Of a stretch of DNA of 64,000 nucleotides, positions 46,601-61,600 are shown one piece after another. Both the position numbers and the translations under genes were made by a program. Every line of letters begins with the position of its first letter. Position 1 is the stretch's first letter. This DNA is from Ascaphus truei (Eukaryota; Chordata; Amphibia; Anura; Ascaphidae). Where the stretch lies: positions 1 through 64,000 of the forward strand of contig WSYH01002488.1 in the NCBI GenBank assembly GCA_036426205.1, in the 5' to 3' direction. The notes under the pieces were generated by a model. It was given only the letters and a program-made list of their open reading frames with translations, searched no databases and had not been told where the DNA came from.

Positions 46601-49600
46601 GTTCTAAAAAATAATATAAATTGTCAGATTGTACATTATGTATGTAAGTATCCATCACTTTCTTTATACAGCTTCTGTTACATCAGAAGGTCTGTGTATG
46701 ATGTAGCTAATTCCTGAGCAGACACATTGCTAACAGGACAGTAGTAATTAAAATATTTTTTAGTATCTTGCTTAAATAAGTTTCAAAATGGTTTCAAACG
46801 TTATTCAACTATTATGTGTTTTCTTTTTCCAAGGGCATATCTAGGCATTCTAATATAGAAGTCACTGCCTGTAACTTCCCTGAGGACGTGCTTTTCTGGA
46901 GCCCTCACCTTTTTGTCCTTTTATTCCTGCATCGCCGGCTTCTCCTATACCAAAAAAAACTAAATATAATACAAAAAAAATGACTCTATAGGTTTTTGGG
47001 CCATTCATTTATCAGCAGAGGGTCTATCCAGTGTTTTAATGGCTAATAAGCATCAGTAAGGAAGATTGACTATTACTTTTAGGAGGGTTACCATATGACT
47101 CCTAGGAAGCTATGGGCCAGCTCTCCAAATACGCTCCTTGTGATTTCTCTTTGTTCCTTAATTTATTTATATGATGTGTTATTTAATGTTGCCTATAGCT
47201 TTACATACTGTAACTACTCCCCACAGAACAGACGCAAGATGGGCCATATAGAGGGATACATTTTTGTTAAAAGTTTTATATTCAAAATTCCTTATGTTGG
47301 AAGCAGACTATCAAAGTCTGACTGACTAAGAAAGTGATGGAAGTATTGGGCTGGTTAGTATAAAGGGGTGGTCTGGTAGGACTACCGTTTTCTACAAGAA
47401 TGAATGTATACTATATCTTAATCTTCCCATGTTAACCTTCTCCTGTATTTTCCCCTGTGCAGTTCTCATCATGGGTTAGAGGGCTGTCCCTTTGTTCTCT
47501 CCAGTGTATAAATCATGTAGTATGGGCTACAACCGACCTTTTTCCCCTGTTTGTCCTGCCTCTCCGGGGGCCCCTTTAGATCCCGTTTGCCCTGAAAAAT
47601 AATATAAATTATCAGATTGTACATTTTGTATGTAAGTATCCCTCACTTTCTTTATACAGCCTCTGTTACATCAGAAGGTCTGTGTATGACGTAGCTAATT
47701 CCTGTGCAGACACATTGCTAACAGGACAGTAGTAATTAAAATATTTTTAGTATCTTGCTTAAACAAGTTTAAAAATGTTTTCAAACGTTATTCCACTATT
47801 ATGTGTTTTCTTTTTCCAAGGGCATATCTAGCCATTCTAATACAGAGGTCACTGTCTATAACTTCCCTAAGGACATGCTTCTCTGGAGCCCTCACCTTTT
47901 TCTCCTTGTATTCCTGCATCGCCGGCTTCTCCTGAACAAAAAAAACAAAATATAATACAAAAATTAATGAGTCTATAGGTTTGTGGGCAATTAATTTATC
48001 AGCAGAGGGTCTATCCAGTGTTGCAAAGGCTAATAAGGATCTGTAAGGAGGATTGACTTTTACTAGAAGGAGGGTTACAATTTGACTCCTAGGAAGCTAT
48101 GCGCCAGCTCTCCAAATGTGCTCCTTGTGATTTCTCTTTGTTCCTTTATTTATTTATATAATGTGTTATTTAATGTTGCCTATAGCCTTACGTACTGTAA
48201 CTACACCCCACAGAACAGACGCCAGATGGGCCATATAGATGGATACATTTTTGTTAAAAGTTCTATATTCAAAATTCCTTATGTTGGAAGCAGACTATCA
48301 AAGTCTGACTGACTAAGAAAGTGATGGAAGTACTGGGCTGGTTAGTATAGAGGTGTGGTCTGGTAGGACTACCGTTTTCTACAAGAATGAATGTGTACTA
48401 TATCTTAATCTTCCCATGTTAACCTTCTCCTGTATTTTCCCCGGTGTAGTTCTCATCATGGGTTAGAGGGCCGTCCCTTTGTTCTCTCCAGTGTATAAAT
48501 CATGAAGTATGGACTACAACCGACCTTTTTCCCCTGTTTGTCCTGCCTCTCCGGGGGCCCCTTTAGATTCTGTTTGTTCTAAAAAATAATATAAATTGTC
48601 AGATTGTACATTTTGTATGTAAGTATCCATCACTTTCTTTATACAGCCTCTGTTACATCAGAAGGTCTGTGTATGACGTAGCTAATTCCTGAGCAGACAC
48701 ATTGCTAACAGGACAGTAGTAATTAAAATATTTTTAGTATCTTGCTTAAACAAGTTTAAAAATGTTTTCAAACGTTATTCCACTATTATGTGTTTTCTTT
48801 TTCCAAGGGCATATCTAGCCATTCTAATACAGAGGTCACTGTCTGTATTGTAACTTCCCTGACACATGCTTCTCTGGAGCCCTCACCTTTTTGTCCTTGT
48901 ATTCCTGCATCGCCGGCTTCTCCTGAACCAAAAAAACAAAATATAATACAAAATAATGAGTCTATAGTTTGTGGGCAATTAATTTTATAGCAGAGGGTTT
49001 ATCCAGTCTGTGCAAAGGCTAATAAGGATCTGTAAGGAGGATTGACTTTTACTAGTAGGAGGTTACCATTTGACTCCTAGGAAGCATGGGCCAGCTCTCC
49101 AAATGGCTCCTTGTGATTTCTCTTTGTTCCTTATTTATTTAATAATGTGTTTATTTAATGTTGCCTATAGCCTTACTACGTAACTACACCCCACAGAAAC
49201 GACCAGATGGGCCATATAGAGGATACATTTTTGTTAAAAGTTCTATATTCAAAATTCCTTATGTTGGAAGCAGACTATCAAAGTCTGACTGACTAAGAAA
49301 GTGATGGAAGTACTGGGCTGGTAGTATAGTGTGTGGTCGGGTAGGACTACAGTTTCTACAGAATGAATGTGTACTATATCTACTCTTCCCATGTTAACCT
49401 TCTCTCCTGTATTTTCCCAGTTGAGTTCCATCATGGTTAGGGGCGTTCCTTTGTTCTCTCCAATGTATAAATCATGTAGTATGGGTACAACGCACCTTTT
49501 TCCCGTTTGTCCTGCCCTCTCCTGGTCCTTTTTAGATCCCGTTGTTCTGAAAATAATATACATTGTCAGATTGTACATTTGTATGTAAGTATCCACACTT

Positions 49601-52600
49601 TTTATACAGCCTCTGTTCATCAGAAGGTTGTGTATAGACGTAGCTAATTCCTGAGCAGACACATTGCTACAGGACCGTAGTAGAATTAAAATATTTTAGT
49701 CTTGCTTAAAAAAGTTAAAAGTTTCAAACGTATTCCACTATTATGGTTTCTTTTCCAAGGGCATATCTAGCCATTCTAATACAGAGGTCACTGTCTGTAA
49801 CTTCCCTAAGGACATGCTTCTCTGGAGCCCTCACCTTTTTCTCCTTGTATTCCTGCATCGCCGGCTTCTCCTGAACAAAAAAAAACAAAATATAATACAA
49901 AAGTTAATGAGTCTATAAGTTTGTGGGCAATTAATTTATCAGCAGAGGGTCTATCCAGTGTTGCAAAGGCTAATAAGTATCTGTAAGGAGGATTGACTTT
50001 TACTAGAAGGAGGGTTACCATTTGACTCCTAGGAAGCTATGGGCCAGCTCTCCAAATGTGCTCCTTGTGATTTCTCTTTGTTCCTTTATTTATTTATATA
50101 ATGTGTTATTTACTGTTGCCTATAGCCTTACATACTGTAACTACTTCCCACAGAATAGACACCAGATGGGCCATATAGATGGATACATTTTTGTTAAAAG
50201 TTCTATATTCAAAATTCCTTATGTTGGAAGCAGACTATCAAAGTCTGACTGACTAAGAAAGTGATGGAAGTACTGGGCTGGTTAGTATAGAGGTGTGGTC
50301 TGGTAGGACTACCGTTTTCTACAAGAATGAATGTGTACTATATCTTAATCTTCCCATGTTAACCTTCTCCTGTATTTTCCCCTGTGTAGTTCTCATCATG
50401 GGTTAGAGGGCCGTCCCTTTGTTCTCTCCAATGTATAAATCATGTAGTATGGGCTACAACCGACCTTTTTCCCCTGTTTGTCCTGCCTCTCCGTGGTCCT
50501 TTTTAGATCCCGTTTGTTCTGAAAAATAATATACATTGTCAGATTGTACATTTTGTATGTAAGTATCCATCACTTTCTTTATACAGCCTCTGTTACATCA
50601 GAAGGTCTGTGTATGACGTAGCTAATTCCTGAGCAGACACATTGCTAACAGGACAGTAGTAATTAAAAATATTTTAGTATATCTTTGCTTAAACAAGTTT
50701 AAAAAGTTTCAACGTTATTCCACTATTATGTGTTTTCTTTTTCCAAGGGCATATCTAGCCATTCTAATACAGAGGTCACTGTCTGTAACTTCCCTAAGGA
50801 CATGCTTCTCTGGAGCCCTCACCTTTTCTCCTTGTATTCCTGCATCCCGGCTTCTCCTGAACAAAAAAAAACAAAATATACAAAAGTTAATGAGTCTATA
50901 GTTTGTGGGCAATTAATTTATCAGCAGAGGGTCTATCCAGTGTTGCAAAGGCTAATAAGTATCTGTAGGGAGGATTGACTTTTACTAGAAGGAGGGTTAC
51001 CATTTGACTCCTAGGAAGCTATGGGCCAGCTCTCCAATGTGCTCCTTGTGATTTCTCTTGTTCCTTTATTTATTTATATATGTGTTATTTACTGTTGCCT
51101 ATAGCCTTACATACTGTAACTACTTCCCACAGAATAGACCCAGATGGGCCATATAGATGATACATTTTTTGTTTAAAAGTTCTATATTCAAAATTCCTTA
51201 TTTGGAAGCAGACTATCAAGTCTACTGACTAAAGAAGTGATGGAAGTACTGGTGCTGGTTAGTATAGAGGTGTGGTCTGGTAGGACTACCGTTTTTCTAC
51301 AGAATGAATGTGTACTATATCTAATCTTCCATTGAACCTTCTCCTGTATTTTCCCCTGTGTAGTTCTCATCATGGTTAGAGGGCCGTCCCTTGTTCTCTC
51401 CATGTATAAATCATGTAGTATGGGCTACAACCGACCTTTTTCCCCTGTTTGTCCTGCCTCTCCGTGGTCCTTTTTAGATCCCGTTTGTTAAAAATAATAT
51501 ACATTTCAGATTGTACATTTTGTATGTAAGTACCATCACTTCTTTATACAGCCTCTGTTACATCAGAAGGTCTGTGTATGACGTAGCTAATTCCTGAGCA
51601 GATCACAATTGCTAACAGGACAGTAGTAATTAAAATATTTTTTAGTATCTTGCTTAAATAAGTTTCAAAATGGTTTCAAACATTATTCCACTATTATGTG
51701 TTTTCTTTTTCCAAGAGCATATCTAGCCATTCTAATACAGAGGTCACTGTCTGTAACTTCCCTGAGGACGCGCTTTTCTGGAGCCCTCACCTTTTTGTCC
51801 TTGTTTTCCTGCATCGCCGGCTTCTCCTGTTCCAAAAAAACAAATTATAATACAGACATTAACAACTCTATAGGTTTGTAGGAAATTAATTTGTCAGTAG
51901 AGGGTCTATCCAGTGTTGCAAAGGCTAATAAGGATCTGTAAGGACAATTCACCAACCGGACAGTAGTAATTAAAATATGTTTTAGTATTTTGTTTAAACA
52001 AGTTTAAACCTTTTATTTAACATTTTTTTTTTTGCTTTATATTATTAATTAAATGTTTTTTTCTTACATATGGAAAATCCACAGTTATTTATTACCTATA
52101 TAAGTCTGTTACAGAAGTAACCCACGGGTGCTAGCAGTATCAAACAGGATAGTCAATGAAAAATAGTGAGATCTGCTGCACTCCATAAAAATAAAAAAAT
52201 AAATATAGTTACCGGTGCTCCTGCAATCAGGGATAGCCTGTATGTGATCCAAGATACAGTACATGAAAGTAGAAAAGCATCACAGGGCACTGCGGATTTT
52301 TAAACTATTTGGTGCAATGTTTCGTATACTGTAATATATCATGTGAAAAATGAATTTCTCCTCAAAATCAGACATAAAAAGGTTACCATACGAAGGGGCC
52401 ACGTTGCTCCCCATGACTGTTCCTGTCTTTTGTAACTAAAATGGTGTTTTCAAATGTAAAGAAATTTTTATACAGAATAGTAACTGCAGGGATGAAGCTG
52501 ATTAATGGATAATTAACAGAGGGTGTTATGGGGATTATGTGGACTACTTACGAGACACTATATGATGTTTATCTTATGCCACTTTCTCACATGATTAAGA

Positions 52601-55600
52601 CCTATGTAGGTAGAAACGCCACACCACCAATTGGCAATAAATAGAATAAAAATCTGCAGTGCCCTGTGATGCTTTTCTAGTTCAAATCCACAATTATGAC
52701 ATACAGTATATACATTTATGTAACAGCAATTCATTTTTCTTTACTACATAATTATAATATTATTTGTATATACAATATTATTTTAACATTCATAATAGCA
52801 ATGATGGGGCTGTGGTACTACATGGAGATGGTTTATCATATAAGTAAATAATTTAGGGTAATTGTTTAAAGTGTTAAACATTTTGTCTAAGTTTTTTCCC
52901 ACTAGTATTGGCATTGATTCTGAAGATATATAGACTTGTTGTAGGTTGTAATATCCTTTAATATAATAGTGGGTACAGAACTTTCAAAACTAGAAGTCTA
53001 TTCACACACTATTGCTGGTCCATCGAAATCTATGGTGGTTCCTAATGTGTTTTGTGGGAGCCTTACTCACCGTTCATTCCTGATGATCCAGGTACCCATT
53101 TTTGTCCAGAACACAGTGGGATTCCAAAGCACTCTCTGAGGATGGTCAACATATTTGAGTATCCAAGCCCCACAACATTCCCATCTGTGGGCAGATTCAA
53201 GCAGTGAATTAGGAACAGAGTGTTAAAATAGATCAGAAAAGAAAGGATGTGGGGAAAGAATGAAGTTGAAAGAAATAAAAATAAGCACATTGAACATGAA
53301 TAGGAAAAATAGAGGCCTGAGCCTGCAATCTCTCAGAAATGTTTAACTCTTATTTAACAATTGCAGTCCCATTGATTATCTGAAGACATTTAGTGTGGGG
53401 GAGTTTCCAGAGAACATAATTGGATACCCTTTGTCTACAGTAACCTAAAAATGTTTCCTTGCAAAACCAAGACCCACAAGCCTTTTCCAGATCATCTTTA
53501 GTTAAATGGTCACTTTATCTGTCCACAAATGCATTTGTGTTCAGAAATCTACCATTCCGCACTGCTCACTCCACTGAAACAGCCCTCACCAAAATAATTC
53601 ATGACCTCCATGCAACAAAAGACAAAGATCATTACACTTTCCTCATATTACTCGACCTCTCTGCAGCCTTTGATACTGTGGATCACCCTCTTCCACTTCA
53701 CATTCACCATACTCTTGGTATCCATGGCAAAGCTCTATCCTGGATCTCCTCTTACCTCTCCCATCGTACTTTCAGTGTTTCATTTGCCAACACCACCTCC
53801 ACCTTTGTCAATCTCTCTGTGGGTGTACCCAAGGGCTCTGTCCTCTGACTTCTGTTCTCTCTTTACACACTTTCTCTAGGTGAGTTTATAACATCTCTTG
53901 GGTTCAAATATCACCTCTATACTGATGACGCACAAATGTACCTTTCAACCTCTGACCTGTCACCTGCTGTACAGACCAAAGTCTCCAAATGTCTTTCTGC
54001 TATATCAACCTGAATGGCCCTCCGCTGACTCAAACTTAACATATTCCAGACGGTGCTCCTCATACTTCCTCCCAAGCCTGGCCATACTGCCCCCAATATT
54101 ACTATTGGCAGCACTATTATACACCCAGAATCCCCACTGCTTAGGGATCACATTTGACTTCTTCGATACATTCTCCTCTCACATACACAATGTAGCTAAA
54201 ACCTGTCACTTTTTCCTCTGTAAGATTGCAAAGATACACCCTTACCGCTGTCCCTCTACTGCTAAAACTCTAATGCGGGCCCTCCCTTGTCACGAATACT
54301 CAACCTTGTACTGTCCGGCCTTCCTGCCTCTCACCTGTCTCCCCTACAATTTATCCTTAATGCTGCTGCTAGAATAACTTTACTCTTTCCTACATTTTTC
54401 TCAGTGTCTCTCCTGCTGAAATCTCTCTCCTGGCTTCCTATCAGATCCCTAATTACTTGCAAAATTATCCTGCTCACATTTAAAGCTACATACTCTTCTG
54501 CCCCTCCTTACATTTCAGCCCTAATTTAATCGCTATATACAGTACCTGCCCGACTCTTGTGTTCTGCTCAAGGATGTCTTCTGTCTACCCCTTTTGTATC
54601 TAAAGCCCTCTCCCACCTAAAACCTCTCACTCACTACCCCACACCTCTGGAATGTCCTTCCCCTATACATCCGACTGGCCCTCTCTCTCTCTCCACCTTT
54701 AAGGCCTATCTAAAAACACACTTCTTTAACAAAGCATATGGGTAGCTCTGTGGCTGATTCTATACATCACAGATGCACGGACCTTGAACCCTTGCAGATG
54801 CACTTACCAGAACACCCTCCTTCTGTCTCTGTAAGTTCTGCCTAATTACCACTTAGACTGTAAGCTCCATGGAGCCGGGATCCCCTTTCCTATTGAAGAG
54901 CTTATTCCCATTATGTTATATTATTAGGTCGTATATTACTGCTGTGTACATAAATGGCGCTATATAAAGATAGCAAAAAATGGAAGATTCAGGGCTCTAC
55001 GGATTTAAAGAATTTATTATATCAAATACACAACGTTTCAACCATCAGAGGGACCAATCGGAGATCACGTTATTACGTGATGATGTCATCGGGAAGATTG
55101 GCGGACCTTGATGAGCGCTCGCGCATGCGCATCAGAAGGGATACCAAGATTCTCAGATGTAGAGTCTACAGGATTCACAGGGAGGCGGGACCGCCGACAG
55201 ATGACGTCATTTGAAGACGACGGGGACCCGGATGTGCGCATGCAAGCGCCAGGCACCATGGACTGAGACATTTCACTGGAGAGTTACCGTATCCTTTTAG
55301 GTATTTTCACCTGGGTTGGGGGCTATATATTGTGGACATTTTATTGTGTATGCTATCTTCACTTGAGAAAGACCACTTTTTGATGGTTGAAACGTTGTGT
55401 ATTTTATATAATACATTCTTTAAATCCGTAGAGCCCCGAACCTTCCGTTTTTTGCTGACCTTGGAGTCTTTCATTGACAGGGACTCCCCTGGATCAGGAG
55501 CACCGGTAACAGCAAGTATCCGTTCCAATTTTCAGTTTTTGGTGTGCAGCATTTATTCTGTTTTTTGCTATATAAAGATATACATACATAAATACATACG

Positions 55601-58600
55601 GCCTCTTGTAACCCTGAAAATTAATTTCGAGGATTCTGCAATGTTTACTGTGACTGACATTCTCTTAGGCCGGTGTAGAATTTAAATCTCAGTCTATCAT
55701 TACCAGACCTCTCTTGTAACAATAAGTAAATTTAAATGGGGAAAATCAACCTGTTGAAGTGGGAAGACTCAACCTATTCTCAACATAAAGAAATGGATAT
55801 CTTCTTAAAGAGATGGTTAGGGGGGCACATGCGTGATGGGAAGGTGAATGGAGGCTTAGTGGCAGAGCTCCGTTCCCACCGGCACCTTTAAATCAAATTG
55901 TTGCAGCAACAGCGGGTGATCGTTATCTATTCCTCCACGAAAGTGCCCCTAAACACATAGGAATGGCAACGGGCAAAGCTCTATGGAAAAAAAACAGCCA
56001 GTCACCACTTATTTTAAAAGTAAGAAGCCACCAAAAACAAGTAAAGCAGGGACCCCAGCACCACCAACCTGTTCAGACCCAGAGATGGAGATTGCGGATG
56101 ATGATCCTGAACCGGAGGATCATGAAATCATGCGGCGCAAGGACATGAAAGAATTTTGTACCCACATGAAGAAATTCTTTAAATCCGAGCTGTGGGCCCT
56201 GAGAAAGGATGTGGATGCGCTGGGAGAGAGGACTGATGCCCTGGAGTCCAAATCGGATGAGACAGCAGGGGCCCCAGCACATACACAAACTCAAATTAAT
56301 ACGCTAACGGACAAGTCAGAATACTGGAGGACAAAATAGAGGACGGCAAGGACAGGGATCGGAGATGCAATATTAGGCTGCGGGGAGTACCCGAATCTAT
56401 CACCGATCCTGAAGAATTCTCAACAAGCTGGCTGGAACATCTATTCCCAGACAAGGCTGGAGGGGATCTCATACTGGACAGGGATATAGTGATTCGCTTC
56501 CATCACTACCGTGTCAAGGAGGAAACCTGTAGAATCTCCAGAAAAAACAAAGTCATGGAGTTCCAGCAGATTAAATTCCAAGTTTTCCAGGACCTGTCCC
56601 CTGCTACCCTGGCTAAAAGGCGAGCTCTAGCCCACGTAACAACAACCCTAAGAGACCAAGATGTACGTTATCGTTGGCTGTTCCCCTGTGCCCTGCTCGT
56701 GTTAAAAAATGGGGTAGGTCACACCCTCAAGAACGTGGCTGATGGCGAGGATTTCCTCAAACGTGTGGGTGTTTTGGAGCCTTCTCTAAGCCCTCCTAGG
56801 CTGACGGCAGCCAAAGATGGCGTCCCGGCTCCCACGTGGAGCAAAGTAGGTACCGTCCATGCGGAGGTCCGTGCTACAGAGATAGCTGCCAGCTCCCCTT
56901 GAGTGAATCACACTAAATACTAGTCTCTCAGTGATTCGGACAATATTACCTGAAAAGAGGCAATGAGAACCAACCGGCCGGAACGAAACTGGATGAAGCT
57001 CGCTCCCCCTCTGAGCACTGGCAGCGGATGGATAGCCCAATAACTCTATCTACGACCCGCATGTGTTTTTTGATCGGCGCCCATCTTACCTTGCTCCTTC
57101 CTCACGGCAGGCGGGAGATCCTCTGACTTTCGCGGGCTATCTGGATGACGTCAACGAAAAGCTCCACCATCTCGCGAGACTTTGATACTGGCACTCGAGG
57201 CAGCGGCGCCTGCAAATTATGTCACATCGCCGGATTGCGCAAGGAGAGATGGCAGAGCGAGCCTTATCAAGGAGGAACAACACAGCTCACGGTCCCGTAG
57301 GGGACACAGTGGCAGGCGAAAGGGGCATAATCCGCGGGCATTGACCGAAAGCTGCGGCACCCTTCACATAATATAAGAGGGTCGAATCTGCCCTTTCAAG
57401 GCCCCTACCGACACCTAACAATCCCCAACCAAAGAGGAGGGGAAAGGGGGGGGGGGGGGAGGAGGAAAGAAGGAGGGAAGGGGAGAGGGGTTTGAGGGAG
57501 AGGGGATACAGGGTCGGGGGGAAGGAGGCAAGGGTAGATGGAGAAAGCTAGCCCTAGGCAATCCATTCCAAGATTAGTAGCAACAAAATTATTACCCCCA
57601 GCCTACTACCACACACACCTCACAGCCCCACTAGTAGCTATAGATTTATTATAGTTAGATATATTAGAAATATTGGAAGTTAAACATATCTCCTCCCCCG
57701 CAATACACATACTAGGCTCTAGGAATGGGTAGTTAATTATAGTTCACTCTCACCAGCGTAAAAAGGGTAACATATAAAGCAGAGGGCAGTAATAAGCATA
57801 GGGTCAGGTACATGTAGGTTCTCATCCAGGTTAAAGTTAGTTATCTTCGCTCTGGTTAATTGTTCACATAGTTTAGTTTGTTTATACTGTTGTCCCCAAG
57901 GGCTGCACTTAGGCAATGGGGGAAAGTTCTCTAATGTTGACTATATATAAGATCTTGTTATAGTTACCAGTGACGAGCTGTGCAGAAAGTCTGCTGTTCA
58001 TACGGAATGGCGCCGGTGGGATCACCCATGTCGGCGCGCAGGTGTTTCCATTTCAGTCCCTGAAAGCAAGGGATCGCTTACAAGTCCCAGGGAGGGCAGG
58101 TCCCACCAGGAAAAGAATGCTGGGACAGCTGCCCACTCCCTTTGGCGGAAGAGCCACACTCGGGGGCTCCCGAGTCGGGCTCTTGTTTTCCTTTGTTTTT
58201 TGTGATTTTATATTTGATCTGTTTCTTTTGTTTAATATAAGTTTTCTTCCTTTTGTATTCTCCTGTGTTTTGTCTTACCTTCCTTTTCCCTCCGCCCTCC
58301 CCCGCCCCATCCCCCCTCAATCTCCACACAGCAGGAGATATCAATTCAGGTGCGACAGGGGTGTTATCGATCAGGTACATAGCTCAGACAAGGTCTTACT
58401 CGGTTCGAAGAAAGACAACTCGGGTGAGTGGACGAACGTTAAGCTGCTACTACACACAATCACTATATGATGGTGTTCACTATGAAATCCCATAATGTTA
58501 AGGGCTTTAATAACCCAACCAAAAGAAAGTTAGCATTCTCAGATTATAAAAGGAAACAAGCAGATATCACATTTTAGTAGAAAAAATACCCCTAAATTCC

Positions 58601-61600
58601 TAGATAGAGAGTTTTTCCAGGTTTACTTGTCCTCAGCCTCCGTTAAAAACGGGGGGTGGCCATATTAGTTAGAAATAAGACTCCATTTGTCTTGCAGTCA
58701 ACCAAACGGGACACACATGGTCGGTATATAATTATCACTGGCACAATCCGAGGCAAATATATCACCCTGGCCTCTGTGTATGCCCCTTGCGAGCAGGATG
58801 CGTCCTTCTTCTATCACTTCTTTAAGATTCTAAACTACACAGCTAGGGGGAGTGTCCTGCTCGCGGGAGATATCAATATGGTCATGAAACCACATATGGA
58901 CAGATCAGGAGGGACAGATGCATATAACAAGGGAGCTGGGATCTCGCTTCGCAGAGACCTCAAAGCCAATCAATTAACCGACATCTGGAGAGAGTTACAC
59001 CAACAGATAGAGACTACACATTTTACTCCCATCCACATAGCTCATACAGCAGAATTGATTACTTTTTTGTCTCATGTCAACTGGTTCCTATGGTCTCCCG
59101 GGCTGGGATCCATGATATTTCATGGTCAGACCACGCACCGATAGAGCTCAGGTGCAACAATATTCAGGCTGTTAGACCTGGAGCGAACTGGAAACTCAAT
59201 GAATCAATACTAAAAATCCCTTAAATATGTGAGGCTATTGGTAATGAAATAAAACAATTTTTCCATATTAATCTAGGCTCGGTCAACTCCCACCTAGTAT
59301 TATGGGAGGCTCATAAAGCAACACTGCGAGGCACACTAATTAATATCACAGCCAAAAGAAACGAGAGAGAGATGCCAAAATTATCACGCTCCAATCTAAA
59401 TTGCATTCCCTCTCTTTAAAACACAAAAACAACTCAGATCCTCAATCCCTATAAGATATAAAAGACACCAAAATTGAGTTAAATCTCCTATTGACTTCCA
59501 GAGCTGATAATTCACTGAGTTGGTCTAAGAGGAAATTTTACGAAAAAGCAAACAGACCGGACACAATGCTGGCGCGTATGCTACGAGACAGGCAGTCTAA
59601 ATATAACATCCCAGCCATACGCTTAAAATCTGGGACCACCACAGCCAACCCGACGAAAATAGTAGAAGAATTTGGCTCATTCTATGAATCTTTATATAAT
59701 AGGGAGGTGGCCCATAACCCCAAAATGAATGGGGCATTGCGAGATTTCCTAGCCAGCTCAAACCTAAGGAGATTGACAGATACAGATAGAGAGGCCCTAT
59801 GTGCAGACGTCTCTATTGAGGAGCTCTCACAGGCTATTAAAGAACTGAAACCATCAAAGGCTCCTGGGCTGGATGGCTTTTCGGGGTTATATTACAAGAA
59901 ATTTGCCAAACTGCTCGCCCCGAGGCTGCTCCAAGTGTTTAACGCAATTTTAGCGGGAGCTGCCATCCCCAGGGAGATGTTGCAGGCGTCCATATCCCTA
60001 ATTCATAAGCCTGGTAAGGATCCGCTGGACTGCAAAAGCTACAGGCCAATTTCGTTAATTAATAAAGATATTAAATTATACGCCAAATCACTGGCCAATA
60101 GACTCTGTCATATCCTACCAGACTTATACACCCAGATCAAGTTGGTTTTATTAAAGGTAGGCAGGCAGCGGATAATACCCGACGATTTATTGATCTGATA
60201 GAATTGGCTATTAAAACAAAAGTATGTTATTAAGTCTGGATGCAGAAAAAGCTTTTGATAGGATAGACTGGCCTTATCTAAAGGAGACGCTTGCGGCATT
60301 TGGCTTTGGAGATTGGATGAGTGAGGTGATTCTTGCGCTTTACTCAGGCCCTACCGCCAGGGTCATACATCAGGGCTACCCCTCACTGCCATTTCAAATA
60401 AAGAGTGTCACGAGACAGGGTTGCTCACTATCTCCTCACTTATTCGCCCTTTGTATCGAACCACTGGCGGCACAAATCAGAGGCAATCCAGACATCTCGG
60501 GGTTGAACGCTTACTCACAATCTCATAAAGCGGCCCTGTATGCAGATGACATCCTCTTGATTGTTACAAAACCCCTCACCTCCCAAATTTATTTGACCTG
60601 TTAGACAGATTCTCGAGGATCTCAGGGTTCAAAATAAACCAGTCTAAATCTGAGGCTCTTAGCATCAATCTCCCTAGACATACTGAGAAACTATTACAAC
60701 TGAATTTCAAATTTAATTGGCAAAAGAAATGTATCAAATACCTGGGAGTCCACATCACTAAAGACATTATAGGCATCTATAAAGCAAATTATCCCAATCT
60801 GATTCGGACTCTAAAATCTGATTTACACAGATGGACCACTCAGAGAATTTCCTGGATAGGTAGGATACATAGCGTTAAAATGAATTTACTCCCCCCGTAT
60901 CCTCTACCTCTTCCAAACACTGCCCGTACCACTCAAAATGAAGGATTTACTCTCACTTCAATCTGAGATATCTAATTTTATATGGGGAGGAAAAAAACCG
61001 AGAGTAAATAAATTGAATATGAAAAGACCTGTATTGGCGGACGGACTAGCAGTGCCCTGTCTGTTATCATACTACAAAGCGGCACAATTAAGTCAAATTG
61101 TTCAATGGCAATCCAACCCAAATTCGAAACGCAGGGTGGAGCTTGAAAGCGCTGCCTGTTCCCCATTGGAACTTCGCAGCTTGATTTGGTTGCCCAAAAC
61201 AGCGCAAAAATTCGCTGCCACATCGCTGCCACACCGCTCTCCTCAATAACCAACTCACTATCAATCTGGGAGGCAAATAAGATGAGGCATTCCCTCACGA
61301 CAAAACATACCATGATGACCCCCTTATTGAACAATTCTATGTTCGCTCTGGGCCTAATAGGTAGTAATATCTTAATCTGGAAGCAAAAAGGTTAAAAACG
61401 AATTAAAGACCTGGAGGGTTATAATAGGAAGATTAAAACATTCGATCATATCAGACTAGAAAAGGACATGCCTCACTCAGAATTTTTTAGATATCTCCAG
61501 GTCAGAGCATTCTACAATAAATTTGACCCATATCCCCCATTGACATCCTTCGAAAAGCTCTGTCTGGCAGTTATATGGAGAAGTGATCGGTTCAGCTACA

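Noticed and set aside
55370..55420. Hammerhead ribozyme in the 594-bp element (GAAACGTTG motif)
   Set aside because: The CUGANGA core is not present in the expected position; only the GAAAC part matches.
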